A DNA stretch of 46,135 bases from a virus, in the IMG/VR virus record IMGVR_UViG_3300037628_000123, positions 1 through 46,135 of that record. One strand, given 5' to 3'. The notes beneath the pieces were generated by a model. That model was not told the origin of the DNA. It made no database searches and saw only the letters and a list, made by a program, of their open reading frames with translations. Positions within the stretch are counted from its first letter, which is position 1. Each line of letters begins with the position of its first letter. The position numbers and the translations under genes were made by a program. Positions 45,642-46,135 of this stretch are shown one piece after another.

Positions 45642-46135
45642 ATGGCTGCTTTTACTCAGTTACCGACGCCTGTAGATATAACACCTGCGGATGACGGAAC
45701 GTACAAAGACATTGATGTAACGGCTGATGTATCTAATGCTAGTGGTGTTTTAATACGCATAAGAAAAGTAAGTGCATCAGCTAATGATTTCTTTGTTCGT
45801 AAAAAAGGCTCAACAGATGATTTAACTTTTCAGTCAGGAATAGGAAAGCATCAGTATATCGCGGTAGGTATAGATGTTGATGATGTACTTCAGATAAAAC
45901 TACAGTCATCGGGCGCTGTATGGGAAGTTGACTTAATAGGTTACTACAACTCTGATGATTTTGTATTCTTTGATGAAGTAAAAACACTAGCCCCTACCGC
46001 CGGTGTCTGGTCTGACTTTGATATCTCATCACATACGGGTGCAGACACCGCGATAGCTGCTATTTGTTGGACTCAAAATAACTCATCATTAGTGCGTGGC
46101 ATGGGCTTTAGGGAAAAAGGCTCAACAGATAATTT
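45642..46135 (+). CDS. Virion appendage / fibre-like protein, N-terminal part (gene continues at base 1)
   Basis: Start of the 427-aa gene that runs over the contig join. The ATG at 45642 follows AAGG at 10-base spacing. It begins MAAFTQLPTPVDITPADDGT, then beta strands (SGVLIRIRKVSASANDFFVRKK, HQYIAVGIDVDDVLQIKL) and repeats a GSTDDL block that recurs as GSTDNF in the other half. The frame continues in register: codon TGG at 46008-46010 equals base 46008 plus bases 1-2, so the join is correct. See the entry at 1-917 for the C-terminal half. Confidence 0.8.
   Translation, partial: MAAFTQLPTPVDITPADDGTYKDIDVTADVSNASGVLIRIRKVSASANDFFVRKKGSTDDLTFQSGIGKHQYIAVGIDVDDVLQIKLQSSGAVWEVDLIGYYNSDDFVFFDEVKTLAPTAGVWSDFDISSHTGADTAIAAICWTQNNSSLVRGMGFREKGSTDN
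46009..46135. repeat. Right copy of the 127-bp terminal direct repeat
   Basis: Identical to 1-127; see that entry. Remove one copy before circular analysis to avoid counting bases twice. Confidence 0.95.

Overview
This window is a complete or near-complete genome of a lytic tailed phage with podovirus-type gene content. It carries both terminase subunits, a portal, a scaffold, a DUF5309/SU10-type major capsid protein, a head-tail adaptor, a nozzle-like protein, a tailspike and very large internal ejection proteins, with no tape measure, tail tube or sheath genes. The first 127 bases are repeated exactly as the last 127, so the contig closes into a circle of 46,008 bp. One structural gene runs across the join (45642 to the end, then 1 to 917). 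GC content is about 40 percent by eye. I see no integrase, repressor gene, RNA polymerase or tRNA, so the phage is probably virulent and uses host RNA polymerase. The host cannot be named; near-consensus sigma70 promoters, GGAG-type ribosome binding sites and the gene families suit a Gram-negative proteobacterium.

Layout. There are two divergent transcription arms. From a control region at about 36050-36590 the late arm runs rightward: terS, a small ORF, terL, a structured noncoding segment, portal, scaffold, decoration protein, major capsid protein, small head/tail proteins, then through the circle join into adaptor, tailspike, a three-gene lysis block (M15 endopeptidase and two membrane proteins), nozzle, a GNAT-like gp13-type protein and the ejection proteins (656 and 1650 aa), ending at 15627. 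The early arm runs leftward from 36050 to 15724 and holds about 37 genes. The arms meet at a bidirectional terminator at 15665-15706.

Early arm. Recognisable replication and nucleotide genes are a family A DNA polymerase with 3'-5' exonuclease, an SF1B (RecD/Dda-like) helicase, a DUF3987-type ATPase, a RecA-fold Sak4-like ATPase, a PD-(D/E)XK (RecB-like) nuclease, a likely ssDNA-binding protein, a MazG-like pyrophosphatase and a dNMP kinase. A C39/papain-like cysteine protease fold protein is also present. Many junctions are TAATG or ATGA overlaps, implying tight translational coupling. These overlaps let me place four genes shorter than 60 codons inside apparent gaps (26177-26326, 29111-29227, 29227-29394, 32770-32886), two of them 38-aa single-pass membrane proteins. 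A fifth small gene (35928-36050) is supported by its ribosome binding site.

Most notable points: (1) GATC is almost absent (three sites found by eye where about 170 are expected); (2) a nested structured RNA candidate of about 140 nt lies between terL and the portal gene; (3) a long imperfect inverted repeat (34310-34373 and 34628-34692) with TTGGCAT boxes surrounds an AT-rich gap and overlaps a promoter; (4) a monocistronic early gene of unknown function (27944-28690) has its own promoter inside an 11-bp inverted repeat, a leader hairpin, a 12-bp-stem terminator and capsid-like codon use; (5) GCGC-loop-GCGC hairpins recur ahead of early genes; (6) an in-frame amber codon interrupts a small late gene at 45058-45273.
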